From: CAWCPR01 sp963797475
GTDB taxonomy: Bacteria > Chloroflexota > Anaerolineae > Anaerolineales > UBA4823
Direction: 5' to 3'
NCBI GenBank assembly: GCA_963797475.1
Contig: CAWCPR010000009.1
Span: 124,001-188,000 of the forward strand
Length of the DNA: 64,000 bases
Positions 19,583-27,040 of the stretch are shown one piece after another. The notes beneath the pieces are model-generated. The model worked only from the letters and a program-made list of their open reading frames with translations. It was not told the origin of the DNA and did no database searches. The translations under genes were made by a program, and so were the position numbers. Numbering within the stretch: position 1 is the stretch's first letter; every line of letters begins with the position of its first letter.

Positions 19583-20399
19583 TCATTTGACCTGAAAGAT
19601 AGAGGCGATAGGTAAAGCGCCAGCATCGCCCCTAACCGCCAAGGGCGATGCGAGAATACCATAGTCAATCTCATCCAAGCTTATATCCTGCTGGGGGTAA
19701 TAAGCATCCAGCAAGGCTTGCTCCCATTGATATTCCGGGGTTTGGGTGCGTTTCTTCCGGCTCAGCGTAGATTTTACACGCTCAAATAAGCTTCGGCCGA
19801 GACTTAAAATAGCTCAAAGAAATCATCCGTTCCCAGTTTCGAGATCAGCCGGCGAGCCAATTTTTCAAGCCCTCCCGACTCCCCGATATCGATCCAATCA
19901 TCGATATCACCTAAATAGCTCCAGCGTTCGGCGTAAAATTTTCGGTCCTCTGGATTAAGCAGGATAAAGCGCAGGATCGGGCTGAAACGCGCCGATTTTA
20001 TCCAACCCTGGTCCTGCAGGCGCGCTTCTTCAGAATTTCGGGTGGTAATGGGCTAAAATCCCCAAATAAAGCAACCAATGTTTCCACATCGGGTCCAAGC
20101 CGTTCATAGACCACGATCTGGTTTTTCTGCACGGCGACGCGATAATCACGGGCCTTGGGATGACGGTTAATGGCTGCCTCGACATGGGCGACTTCTTGAG
20201 GCAAGATTAGCTGAGGCCGGTCTTTTATCAGCGAGACGATCCCGTTGACGCTCTCGCTGATATGGTAGCCTTCTGGAACCTGGTCAGGAGATCCGTCTTT
20301 AGGTTGGCGGGCAAAGTAATACCGTACCTTGCCTGTTTTTGTTGTCCCCTGGCACAAATAGTAGGTATGACCCTTGCGGTTGGTATAGGTGACTGGCAT
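19583..20399 (-). pseudogene. Unknown protein broken by two frameshifts
   Basis: The ATG at 20399 (MPVTYTNRKGHTYYLCQ) opens a 133-residue frame that ends at 19998. The adjacent frame continues with ARLQDQGWIKSARFSPILRF to FFELF, and the third frame with AILSLGRSLFERVKSTL to ASIFQVK and a stop at 19583. Each step needs one base: near 20025 and near 19812. Joined, the protein would have about 270 residues. It has no signal or membrane segment. The N-terminal third (GKVRYYFARQPKDGSPDQVP) looks like a small beta domain. I do not recognise the family. It follows the unknown gene at 20419 by 19 bases and is probably in one transcript with the toxin module. Confidence 0.55.
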
Positions 20400-20418
20400 G
20401 TTTGTTGCCTCCTATAAA

Positions 20419-20676
20419 TTATACCCAGCCACGTTTTTTCCAGCGATCGATCAAGGATGGCTGTGAGGCATATCTTTGGGCCAATTGGTGCAGGCGCGCC
20501 TGAAAAGAATCCTGCGTATCCTGGAACTCCGCTAATTGGTTGAGCTTCTCCAATAATGCCGTAGCTTCATCATAAACCGAGGCGATCTTGCGCCCGGTGT
20601 CCAGCAAGGTCTCCACTTGCTGCCAGACCTGCGCCTCACGTGCAGCCAGAGCCTTCATCTCGACGATGCGCTTCAA
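20419..20676 (-). CDS. Small helical protein of unknown function
   Basis: 85 residues, strongly helical and charged, with a hydrophobic heptad-like pattern (AQVWQQVETLLDTGRKIASV, then LLEKLNQLAEF) and a basic C-terminus (WKKRGWV). No known domain is recognised. It starts 16 bases after the VapC stop and ends 19 bases before the frameshifted gene at 19583-20399, so all four genes here probably share a transcript. It may work with the frameshifted neighbour; a role in the toxin module is possible but not shown. The ATG at 20676 is the only early Met. Confidence 0.55.
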   Translation of the reverse strand: MKRIVEMKALAAREAQVWQQVETLLDTGRKIASVYDEATALLEKLNQLAEFQDTQDSFQARLHQLAQRYASQPSLIDRWKKRGWV

Positions 20677-20692
20677 CCCAAATTTCTCCCCA

Positions 20693-21121
20693 TCAGTCAG
20701 GGAGGTATGCCATTTTTAAACTTCTGGCAGCTTGTATCAATTGGCCATCAAACGATAACAGGGTGACCGGTATCCCCAGGGTCTCCTGCCAGATCAGGGT
20801 GCAAGCCAGGTGTGTGGCACCATAGCCCCTCAGGTTATGATCAACGGCCAGGATATCGCCGCGCGCCACTGTATTCTCGGTGATCGGTAATCGATGGAGG
20901 CTCTCCCATTCCGAGCGGAACTGGCGCAGAGCGGCGATTGCTTCATCCGATGATATCAGCTTCATCCGACCGGCGCGGGCGATCGCCGCAGAGACCTCAA
21001 CCCGGGTGATTAAACCCGTCACGACCATTTCAGCTGCACCAATCCAGGTATTCACATCATCGGAAGAATTTTCCTGGATATAGCGTTTTACTAACGCACT
21101 GGCATCCAGGTACAGGATCAC
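20693..21121 (-). CDS. VapC-type PIN-domain toxin lacking one conserved Asp
   Basis: PIN-domain ribonuclease of 142 residues, the toxin half of a type II module. The first metal-binding Asp is D6 (LYLDASALVKRY), the Glu is E42 (TRVEVSAAI), and D125 lies in LSFDGQ. At the position of the third acidic residue, which in relatives reads LRGYDAxHLA, this protein has LRGYGATHLA with Gly101. D94 is nearby and might compensate, but activity may be reduced or lost. The start ATG overlaps the antitoxin stop by 4 bases (21118-21121), the usual translational coupling. Confidence 0.8.
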   Translation of the reverse strand: MILYLDASALVKRYIQENSSDDVNTWIGAAEMVVTGLITRVEVSAAIARAGRMKLISSDEAIAALRQFRSEWESLHRLPITENTVARGDILAVDHNLRGYGATHLACTLIWQETLGIPVTLLSFDGQLIQAARSLKMAYLPD

Positions 21122-21393
21122 TCGCGCATCTCCACCAAAATGTCCGCGACTTGTTGTTCATTGCGATTTACCGCCGCCGGCTCGATCGGTTTCAGCCTTT
21201 GGCCATTCCAATTGACCAGACCTGCACGCTGCAAATCTTTGAGCCGTTCATTGAGAGGTTGGTCAACTGGCGAAAGACGCCCCACCGGCCGGCCATGAAC
21301 GGTAATGACCACCGTTTTCCCCTGGCTTACCTGGTGCAGATACTCACTCAATCGCGACTTCAAGTCCTTGACGCCCACCCACAATTCATTCAT
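21118..21393 (-). CDS. Phd/YefM-type antitoxin
   Basis: Antitoxin of 91 residues. The N-terminus has the Phd/YefM DNA-binding fold (WVGVKDLKSRLSEYLHQVSQGKTVVI then VHGRPVGRLSP); the C-terminus (DILVEMRE) is the toxin-binding tail. It should neutralise the VapC-type protein and repress its own promoter. The ATG at 21393 is 6 bases after GGAGG; a TTG two codons upstream is less likely. A perfect 7-bp inverted repeat 17 bases upstream is the likely operator. Confidence 0.85.
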   Translation of the reverse strand: MNELWVGVKDLKSRLSEYLHQVSQGKTVVITVHGRPVGRLSPVDQPLNERLKDLQRAGLVNWNGQRLKPIEPAAVNRNEQQVADILVEMRE

Positions 21394-21409
21394 TCGCAAC
21401 CTCCAATTA

Positions 21410-21435
21410 TGACTATATTATAACAATAATAGTCA
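21410..21435. promoter_or_regulatory. Inverted repeat upstream of the antitoxin, likely operator
   Basis: TGACTAT (21410-21416) and ATAGTCA (21429-21435) form a perfect 7-bp inverted repeat around a 12-base AT-rich centre. Phd/YefM-type antitoxins bind such palindromes to autoregulate the operon. Confidence 0.6.
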
Positions 21436-21546
21436 CAATGTGGGCTGTTCTAATGCAGCCAGGATTGGACGCGCCAGATACACCCGGCCCCAAGACCTTC
21501 CTGTGATTTCTTCCAGGAGGCCATTTTGTTGCAGAAACTCTATTAA

Positions 21547-21579
21547 CCACAAAGACCTGCAAGATGCAGGTCTTTGTGG
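21547..21579. terminator. 15-bp perfect hairpin downstream of tRNA-Lys
   Basis: CCACAAAGACCTGCA (21547-21561) pairs fully with TGCAGGTCTTTGTGG (21565-21579) over a 3-base loop. It lies between the tRNA 3' end and the toxin operon. A clear T-run is missing on either side, so it may be a terminator or RNA-processing structure. Confidence 0.5.
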
Positions 21580-21630
21580 GGGAAAAGCGACGTTTTGGTA
21601 AGATTTTCAGCCTGCAAAACGTCTATTGAG

Positions 21631-21702
21631 TGAGCGCGAGAGGACTCGAACCTCCAACCAATGGCTTAAAAGGCCACTGCTCTACCATTGAGCTACGCGC
21701 CC
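21631..21702 (-). tRNA. tRNA-Lys(TTT)
   Basis: 72-nt tRNA without encoded CCA. The acceptor stem is GGGCGCG with CGCGCTC; the D-arm has AGCTCAATGGTAGAGC; the anticodon stem GTGGC/GCCAT holds the loop CTTTTAA with anticodon TTT (21670-21668); the T-arm is GGTTCGAGTCC. A promoter (TTGACG, 17 bases, TAGAAT) lies just upstream. Its 3' half is duplicated at 19282-19326. Confidence 0.9.
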
Positions 21703-21718
21703 GTCGATTGCGGTGTGC

Positions 21719-21747
21719 ATTCTATCACGCTCCCCCCCGAACGTCAA
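21719..21747 (-). promoter_or_regulatory. Promoter of tRNA-Lys
   Basis: TTGACG (21747-21742) and TAGAAT (21724-21719) with a 17-base spacer, ending 16 bases before the mature tRNA 5' end. Confidence 0.7.
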
Positions 21748-21764
21748 TCACGCGCCCAGCGCCC

Positions 21765-21793
21765 TTGACTTTTTCGGGCATCGTCGGTACTAT
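21765..21793 (+). promoter_or_regulatory. Promoter of the thioredoxin gene
   Basis: TTGACT (21765-21770) and TACTAT (21788-21793) with a 17-base spacer, 74 bases before the trxA start and divergent to the tRNA-Lys promoter. Confidence 0.65.
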
Positions 21794-21866
21794 TCAACCC
21801 GGGTGTGTACAGTCCAATTCATCAATTCGTGCAGACGACTTTCGTTCAGGCGCGCCGGGAGGTCCA

Positions 21867-22190
21867 ATGACAGAAATAGCGCATGTCTCAGAAGATACCT
21901 TTCAAGATGAAGTGCTGGATTCCCTTCAGCCTGTGCTGGTGGATTTCACCGCCGTCTGGTGCGGACCGTGCAAGATGCTGGACCCGGTCGTCAATCAATT
22001 GGCGCAGGACTGGGATGGGAAAGTGAAGGTCGTTAAGCTGGATGTGGATTATAACCCGAACCTGGCGATGGATTACCAGGTGATGGGCGTGCCTACTTTG
22101 ATGATGTTCAAGAACGGCGCACCGGTCGAGCGGGTGACCGGTTACCAGCCCAAAGACCGCCTGTCGAAGAAATTCTCCGGGCACATCTAA
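21867..22190 (+). CDS. trxA: Thioredoxin
   Basis: Cytoplasmic protein-disulfide reductase of 107 residues with the active site WCGPC at residues 31-35, preceded by VLVDFTAV and followed by the cis-proline loop GVPTLMMFKNG. It passes electrons from thioredoxin reductase to ribonucleotide reductase, peroxiredoxins and others. The start at 21867 follows GGAGG by 4 bases; the frame is open upstream but those codons overlap the tRNA promoter region. It is monocistronic between its own promoter and a strong bidirectional terminator shared with metK. Confidence 0.92.
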   Translation: MTEIAHVSEDTFQDEVLDSLQPVLVDFTAVWCGPCKMLDPVVNQLAQDWDGKVKVVKLDVDYNPNLAMDYQVMGVPTLMMFKNGAPVERVTGYQPKDRLSKKFSGHI

Positions 22191-22223
22191 AAAAACCTGC
22201 ACGAGTTCAATCCTTAAATAAAC

Positions 22224-22253
22224 GCCAGGCTGGAGCGGTCGCTCCAGCCTGGC
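22224..22253. terminator. Bidirectional terminator between trxA and metK
   Basis: A perfect 13-bp stem (GCCAGGCTGGAGC at 22224-22236, GCTCCAGCCTGGC at 22241-22253) with a GGTC loop lies between the converging 3' ends of trxA and metK. Confidence 0.75.
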
Positions 22254-22279
22254 TTCATATCCGCTCAAAAAATTAAATC

Positions 22280-23518
22280 TCAATCCGCCATGACGGAGAT
22301 TTTCTCTTCAATGCCGGCAGCCTTGCGCAGCAATGCGGCTTTGTCGGTTCGCTCCCAGGGCAGGTCCAGGTCATCCCGGCCGAAGTGACCATAAGCCGCA
22401 ACCTGGCGGTAGATCGGGCGGCGCAGGCCCAGATCGCGCAGGATCGCGCCCGGGCGCAGGTCGAAATAGGTGGCGATCAGCGTGGCGATCTCTGCGTCCG
22501 TAATATGCCCGGTGCCAAAAGTCTCCACATTGATGCTCACGGGATGGGCTACGCCGATGGCGTAAGCCACCTGGATCTCGCAGCGCTCGGCCAGGCCGGC
22601 AGCGACCACGTTCTTGGCGGCCCAGCGGGCAGCATAAGCAGCCGAGCGGTCGACCTTTGTCGGGTCTTTTCCGCTGAAAGCGCCGCCGCCGTGTCGTCCC
22701 ATGCCGCCGTACGTGTCGACGATGATCTTACGCCCGGTCACGCCTGCATCTCCCTGCGGCCCGCCAATCACAAAGCGGCCGGTCGGGTTAATATAGATTT
22801 TCATGGATTCGTCAACCATCTCAGGGGGCAGCACCGGCAGGATGACATCCCGGATCACCGCCTGGTGAATCTCCTCCTGAGAGATCTCAGGAGCATGCTG
22901 GGTGCTGACCAACACGGTATCCACTCGCGCCGGCCGGCCGTAGCGGTATTCCACCGTCACCTGGCTCTTCCCATCCGGCCGCAGCCAGGGCAGAGCGCCA
23001 TTCTTACGTGTCTCGGCCAAGCGGCGGGTCAGCTTATGGGCCAGGTAGATCGGCATGGGCATTAACACCGGGGTTTCATCGCAGGCGTAACCGAACATCA
23101 TCCCCTGGTCGCCGGCGCCGATGGCCTCGACTTCATCATCGCTCATTTCGCCGGTCTTGGCTTCCAGCGCCCGGTTGACCCCCATGGCGATGTCGCCCGA
23201 CTGCTGGGCAATGGCTACGAGCACCCCGCAGCTATTGCCATCCAGGCCTTTAGCGCTGTTGTCGTAGCCGATCTCGTTAATAACCTTACGCACCAAATCG
23301 TCGTACTTGACCTGGGCGCGCGTGGTGATCTCTCCCAATAAAACGACAAAACCGGTCTTGGTCGCCGTCTCGCAAGCCACCCGCGAGGTCGGGTCCTGCT
23401 CCAGACAGGAATCCAAAACGGAATCGCTGATCTGGTCGCAGATTTTATCTGGATGACCTTCCGTAACCGATTCGGATGTGAACATCATGCTGGGCGAGCT
23501 CATAAAAGTTGTGTTCAT
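22280..23518 (-). CDS. metK: S-adenosylmethionine synthase
   Basis: Makes S-adenosylmethionine from methionine and ATP; cytoplasmic tetramer. 412 residues, with the N-terminal SESVTEGHPDKICDQISD, the GAGDQGMMFGYA hexapeptide region (about residues 127-138) and the C-terminal signature GGGAFSGKDPTKVDRSAAY. Length is slightly above the usual 385-400. The ATG at 23518 follows GGAGG by 9 bases. Upstream are a consensus promoter, a SAM-I riboswitch and an intrinsic terminator, so the gene is expected to be shut down when SAM is abundant. Confidence 0.97.
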   Translation of the reverse strand: MNTTFMSSPSMMFTSESVTEGHPDKICDQISDSVLDSCLEQDPTSRVACETATKTGFVVLLGEITTRAQVKYDDLVRKVINEIGYDNSAKGLDGNSCGVLVAIAQQSGDIAMGVNRALEAKTGEMSDDEVEAIGAGDQGMMFGYACDETPVLMPMPIYLAHKLTRRLAETRKNGALPWLRPDGKSQVTVEYRYGRPARVDTVLVSTQHAPEISQEEIHQAVIRDVILPVLPPEMVDESMKIYINPTGRFVIGGPQGDAGVTGRKIIVDTYGGMGRHGGGAFSGKDPTKVDRSAAYAARWAAKNVVAAGLAERCEIQVAYAIGVAHPVSINVETFGTGHITDAEIATLIATYFDLRPGAILRDLGLRRPIYRQVAAYGHFGRDDLDLPWERTDKAALLRKAAGIEEKISVMAD

Positions 23519-23552
23519 GCGTTATTACCTCCATTGGTATGATGTAAACAAA

Positions 23553-23584
23553 TTGCCCCTTCCGGTATATCTCAGAAAGGGCAA
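23553..23584 (-). terminator. Riboswitch-controlled intrinsic terminator before metK
   Basis: On the minus strand TTGCCCTTTC (23584-23575) pairs with GAAGGGGCAA (23562-23553), one G-U pair included, and is followed by TTTGTTT. It lies between the SAM-I aptamer and the metK start, where the expression platform should be. Confidence 0.75.
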
Positions 23585-23604
23585 GACGCAAAAACACAGT
23601 CGCC

Positions 23605-23720
<116 letters not shown>

Positions 23721-23753
23721 CCTTGTTGGGGCTATTTATAAAATTGTTCCGGC

Positions 23754-23782
23754 ATAATACCACGAGTGCGAAAAGATGTCAA
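23754..23782 (-). promoter_or_regulatory. Promoter of metK
   Basis: TTGACA (23782-23777), a 17-base spacer and TATTAT (23759-23754) on the minus strand. Transcription would start about 30 bases before the riboswitch. Confidence 0.85.
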
Positions 23783-23787
23783 TCAAA

Positions 23788-23867
23788 GCCCGAGATAAAA
23801 ACTTCGGGAGCCCGAGATAAAAACTTCGGGAGCCTGGAAAAATTCCGGGAAGCCGGAAAAATCCGAG
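23788..23867. repeat. Tandem hairpin repeats after cdsA
   Basis: Two identical 22-bp units (23788-23809 and 23810-23831) each contain CCCGA and TCGGG around an A/T-rich loop, followed by two degenerate units (GCCTGGAAAAATTCCGGGA and AGCCGGAAAAATCCGAG). Each unit folds back on itself. On the minus strand they follow cdsA and could act as serial terminators in front of the metK promoter. Confidence 0.65.
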
Positions 23868-23880
23868 TTGGTAGAAGAAA

Positions 23881-24693
23881 TTAAAAGAACCAGGAGATCA
23901 TGTAATAGCTGATCACGCCCGCCCACAGCCAGGAATCGATGCGGTCGAAAACACCACCGTGACCGGGAAGCAGCTTGCCCGAATCCTTTGCCCCTACCTG
24001 GCGCTTGATCATGCTTTCCCCCAGGTCTCCCAGAATAGTCGTGACAGAGAGCACCAGGCCCAAAAGAGCGCCGCGCAGGGGGGTAATGGCCAGCCCGGCC
24101 CCATAGGCGCGGCAGGCGAGGGCCAAGAGCGCGCCGCTCAGGGTAGCGACCAGAATCCCGCTCAGATATCCTTCCCAGGATTTATGGGGGCTCAACCTGC
24201 GGTTCATCTTGTGCCGTCCAAAACGGCTGCCGATCAGAAAGGCGAACGAATCGGCCAGCCAGACGCAAGGCAGCGCCAGCAGCATCCACCATTTCCCTTC
24301 CGGCAGGCTGCGCAGCGAAACCAGGTAAGCGCCCAGCCAGCCAATGTACAGCGCGCCGGACAAGGTGACGCTGAAATCGGTGCCGGCCTGATCCCGCCCG
24401 GACTCATAAGCTGCCATGTGATAAGCCGCGGCGGACAAAATCAGCAGGCTGATGATCCAGCCGGCGCTTTCAAACCCATTGAGCTCGCGCCCCAGGACGA
24501 GGATAAGCGACCCCCCAATAAGAAAAATGCCAGCGGGTTGAAGCCCGCCGGCTCGAAAAAGATTCAGGTATTCCCAGGCTGCCAATCCCATGACAAGAGC
24601 GACGAAAGCGGCGAAAACCCAGCCGCCTAAAAAGATCATCGCCAGGCCGATCGGCAGCAGGATGAATGTGACCAGCACCCGCTTAGCGAGCAT
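23881..24693 (-). CDS. cdsA: Phosphatidate cytidylyltransferase
   Basis: Membrane enzyme that makes CDP-diacylglycerol from phosphatidic acid and CTP, the branch point of phospholipid synthesis. 270 residues with about eight hydrophobic segments. The CDP-alcohol-forming signature is at the C-terminus: SMIKRQVGAKDSGKLLPGHG then GGVFDRIDS, with the metal-binding Asp residues in place. The ATG at 24693 overlaps the end of uppS by 11 bases, so translation is coupled. It is the last gene of frr-uppS-cdsA and is followed by tandem hairpins. Confidence 0.95.
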   Translation of the reverse strand: MLAKRVLVTFILLPIGLAMIFLGGWVFAAFVALVMGLAAWEYLNLFRAGGLQPAGIFLIGGSLILVLGRELNGFESAGWIISLLILSAAAYHMAAYESGRDQAGTDFSVTLSGALYIGWLGAYLVSLRSLPEGKWWMLLALPCVWLADSFAFLIGSRFGRHKMNRRLSPHKSWEGYLSGILVATLSGALLALACRAYGAGLAITPLRGALLGLVLSVTTILGDLGESMIKRQVGAKDSGKLLPGHGGVFDRIDSWLWAGVISYYMISWFF

Positions 24694-25435
24694 GGTGAGC
24701 GATATCGCCTTCTACGGGAGAGATACGCCCATATCGCCGCTCGCGGCGGCTAAACTCCTCTAATGCCAGGCGCAGTTGTTCTTTGTCGAAATCCGGCCAA
24801 TAGGTTGGGGTGAAATACCACTCACAATATGCGCCTTGCCAGATCAAGAAATTACTGCCGCGCAGTTCGCCCGAAGTGCGAATAATCAGGTCCGGATCGG
24901 GCACTCCGGCGGTGAACAGGTACTGGCTGACCAGCTCGTCGGTTACGTCCTCTGCTTTAACGCCATCTTCAATAATTCGCTGGATGGCGCAGACGATCTC
25001 ATCCCGGCCCCCGTAGTTAAAAGCGACATTGAGGACCAGCCGGGTATTGGCCTTGGTGAAGTCGATGGCGTGCAAGACCTTCTCGCGCAGGATTGGGTTG
25101 AGCCGGTCCAAGCGGCCGATGTGGTGAAGCTGCACCCCCTGGTCGTGGAGCTCCTGAAGCTCGCGATCGATCACATCTTCCAGGATATTCAACAAACCCT
25201 GGACTTCTTCTTCAGGCCGCCCCCAATTCTCGGTGGAAAAAGCATAAATTGTCAGGTAGCTGATCCCAAACTCGATGCAGGCTTCGATCACCCGGCGCAG
25301 GTTTTCTGTGCCGGCGCGATGGCCTGCCATGCGCGGCAGGCCGCGTGAAAGCGCCCACCGGCCATTGCCGTCCATGATGATGGCGATATGAGTTGGGACT
25401 TTCTCGGGTAATTCCGCTTCCGATTTTGGGTCCAT
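24683..25435 (-). CDS. uppS: Isoprenyl (undecaprenyl) diphosphate synthase
   Basis: cis-Prenyltransferase that extends farnesyl diphosphate with isopentenyl diphosphate to make the C55 lipid carrier for cell-wall and glycan synthesis. 250 residues. The catalytic IAIIMDGNGRWA is at residues 18-28 (Asp22), followed by GHRAGTENLRRVIEAC, YLTIYAFSTENWGRPEEEV and the C-terminal PDPDLIIRTSGELRGSNF. Start ATG at 25435 lies 20 bases after the frr stop. Product length cannot be told from sequence, so a shorter or longer polyprenol is possible. Confidence 0.95.
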   Translation of the reverse strand: MDPKSEAELPEKVPTHIAIIMDGNGRWALSRGLPRMAGHRAGTENLRRVIEACIEFGISYLTIYAFSTENWGRPEEEVQGLLNILEDVIDRELQELHDQGVQLHHIGRLDRLNPILREKVLHAIDFTKANTRLVLNVAFNYGGRDEIVCAIQRIIEDGVKAEDVTDELVSQYLFTAGVPDPDLIIRTSGELRGSNFLIWQGAYCEWYFTPTYWPDFDKEQLRLALEEFSRRERRYGRISPVEGDIAHHAR

Positions 25436-25455
25436 AGGGATCGATATGGGGTTCT

Positions 25456-26013
25456 TCAGACCTCGAGGATCTCCTTCTCTTTGCGTTCGCCAACCTGGTT
25501 GATCTCTTCGATGTAACGATCGGTGATCTTCTGCAATTCCTCCTCCCCGCGGCGCTGCTCGTCCTCCGAGATCATTTTTTCCTGTTCGAATTCGCGCAAG
25601 TCTTTGATGCTGTCCCGGCGCACATTGCGAGCGGCGATGCGCGCCTCTTCGAGGCGGTTGTGAACCAGCTTGACCAGGTCCCGACGCCGTTCTTCGGTAA
25701 GCGGCGGCAGGTTCAGGCGGATGGCTTTTCCATCGTTGTTGGGCGTCAACCCCAAATCCGAGGATTGAATTGCACGCTCGATCGCCCGTAGGGTCGTACC
25801 ATCGAAGGGGCGAATGAGCAAGGAACGCGGCTCGGGTACGCTGATGCTGGCAAGCTGGATTAATGGCGTCGGAGCCCCATAATATTCGACCTGCAGTTTC
25901 TCAACCAGGGCCGGGTGAGCGCGCCCCGTGCGAATGCCGGCCAGGTCCTCTTCGAGGGCCTGTATTGCCCCACTCATCCGAGCTTCGGCTTCTTTGTAAA
26001 CCTCTTTCAGCAT
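25456..26013 (-). CDS. frr: Ribosome recycling factor
   Basis: Splits post-termination ribosomes together with EF-G. 185 residues from the chosen start MLKEVYKEAEARMSGAI (GGAGG 5 bases upstream; an ATG at 26025 overlaps that site). Conserved features are LAGIRTGRAHPALVEKLQVE, YYGAPTPLIQLASISVPEPR and a long C-terminal helix with LVKLVHNRLEEARIAARNVR. It starts the frr-uppS-cdsA transcript. The 225 bases between it and pyrH contain a dispersed repeat, so the ancestral pyrH-frr coupling is interrupted. Confidence 0.96.
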   Translation of the reverse strand: MLKEVYKEAEARMSGAIQALEEDLAGIRTGRAHPALVEKLQVEYYGAPTPLIQLASISVPEPRSLLIRPFDGTTLRAIERAIQSSDLGLTPNNDGKAIRLNLPPLTEERRRDLVKLVHNRLEEARIAARNVRRDSIKDLREFEQEKMISEDEQRRGEEELQKITDRYIEEINQVGERKEKEILEV

Positions 26014-26057
26014 TGACGCCTCCATCGATCAAAGGCAGGTTTTCTTCCCTAAATATC

Positions 26058-26189
26058 GTGTTGGGCGTGCTAAGCGCAAGCACCAAAAAGTGTTGGGCGC
26101 TTTGCCCCTGGCCGCAGGCCAGTGGTCGGCGCACCACACAAAAGGATGAAAAGAGATTATCAAAATAGATGAAAAGAGATTCATCGTAT
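26058..26189 (+). repeat. Dispersed intergenic repeat, copy 2
   Basis: Contains GTGTTGGGCG twice (26058, 26090), GGCGCACCACACAAAAGGAT, and two GATGAAAAGAGATT(C)ATC palindromes (from about 26145 and 26169). It matches copies at 9474-9530 and 34762-34860. It occupies the pyrH-frr gap. Confidence 0.65.
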
Positions 26190-26238
26190 AAGGATACCCG
26201 AAAATGCGGCGAGAGAAAAGGGGGAAAATGATTTCCGG

Positions 26239-26958
26239 TCAAGCGGAAACGAGCGTGCCCACCTTTTCCCCATAAAGCGCAAGACGCAGATCCTCTTGAT
26301 TCCACAAATTTAGGACCAGGATGGGCAAGTTATTGTCCATGCACAGGGAAATGGCCGTGCTGTCCATCACCTGCAGGCGCCGGTTGATGGTTTCCATATA
26401 AGTCAGCTTCTCAAAGCGCACCGCACTGGAATTTGCCATCGGGTCCGAGTCATACACGCCATCGACTTTGGTCGCTTTGATGAGCACATCCGCGCCGATC
26501 TCCATGGCTCGCAAAGCCGCTGCAGTGTCGGTAGAGAAATACGGGTTGCCCGTGCCTCCCCCGAGGATCACCACCCGCCCTTTTTCCAGATGGCGAATTG
26601 CCCGGCGGCGGATGTAAGGCTCGGCGACCGCATGCATCTCCACCGCCGACTGCACCCGGGTCACCAGGCCCATACGCTCCATCGCGTCCATCAGGGCCAG
26701 GGCGTTCATCACGGTCGCCAACATCCCCATATAATCGGCGGTTGCACGATCCATACCGCGATCCAGGCCGCTGCGGCCGCGCCACAGGTTCCCGGCGCCG
26801 ATCACAATGGCGACGTCCACCCCCAAATCGCGCACTTCACGCACCCGCTCGGCGACGTCTTCGGCCCGCAGCGGATCGATCCCAAAGCCACGCGGGGCAG
26901 CCAGCGATTCGCCGCTCAGTTTTAATAAAATGCGTCGGTATTTCAGCTCTTTTTCCAT
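26239..26958 (-). CDS. pyrH: UMP kinase
   Basis: Phosphorylates UMP to UDP with ATP; a hexameric bacterial enzyme of the amino-acid-kinase fold. 239 residues from MEKELKYRRILLKLSGESLA (ATG 26958, AGGAG 10 bases upstream; a TTG at 26982 is unlikely). The nucleotide-binding GAGNLWRGRSGLDRGMDRAT segment and the GGGTGNPYFSTDTAAALRA loop are intact. In many bacteria it is inhibited by UTP and activated by GTP. It follows tsf in the usual order rpsB-tsf-pyrH-frr, separated by a hairpin. Confidence 0.96.
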   Translation of the reverse strand: MEKELKYRRILLKLSGESLAAPRGFGIDPLRAEDVAERVREVRDLGVDVAIVIGAGNLWRGRSGLDRGMDRATADYMGMLATVMNALALMDAMERMGLVTRVQSAVEMHAVAEPYIRRRAIRHLEKGRVVILGGGTGNPYFSTDTAAALRAMEIGADVLIKATKVDGVYDSDPMANSSAVRFEKLTYMETINRRLQVMDSTAISLCMDNNLPILVLNLWNQEDLRLALYGEKVGTLVSA

Positions 26959-27003
26959 CAGCAGTTCACTCCTGGATATCAAACCTCCACTTTTTTACAT
27001 CAA

Positions 27004-27029
27004 AAGGGCCAACCCACCGGTTGGCCCTT
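27004..27029. terminator. Hairpin between tsf and pyrH
   Basis: AAGGGCCAAC (27004-27013) pairs perfectly with GTTGGCCCTT (27020-27029). It lies just after the tsf stop. There is no long T-run, so it may attenuate rather than end transcription into pyrH. Confidence 0.6.
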
Positions 27030-27040
27030 CAATGCTGTGA

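Larger units (their letters stand above)
19327..21630. mobile_element. Putative small integrated element between tRNA-Lys and its partial copy
   Basis: The 2.3 kb between the full tRNA-Lys gene (21631-21702) and the partial copy (19282-19326) holds a Phd/VapC module and two further minus-strand genes, one of them frameshifted. No integrase gene is visible, so it would be a decayed or non-autonomous element. About 255 bases at its left end (19327-19582) show no gene. The boundary repeats are seen; the integration history is inferred. Confidence 0.5.
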
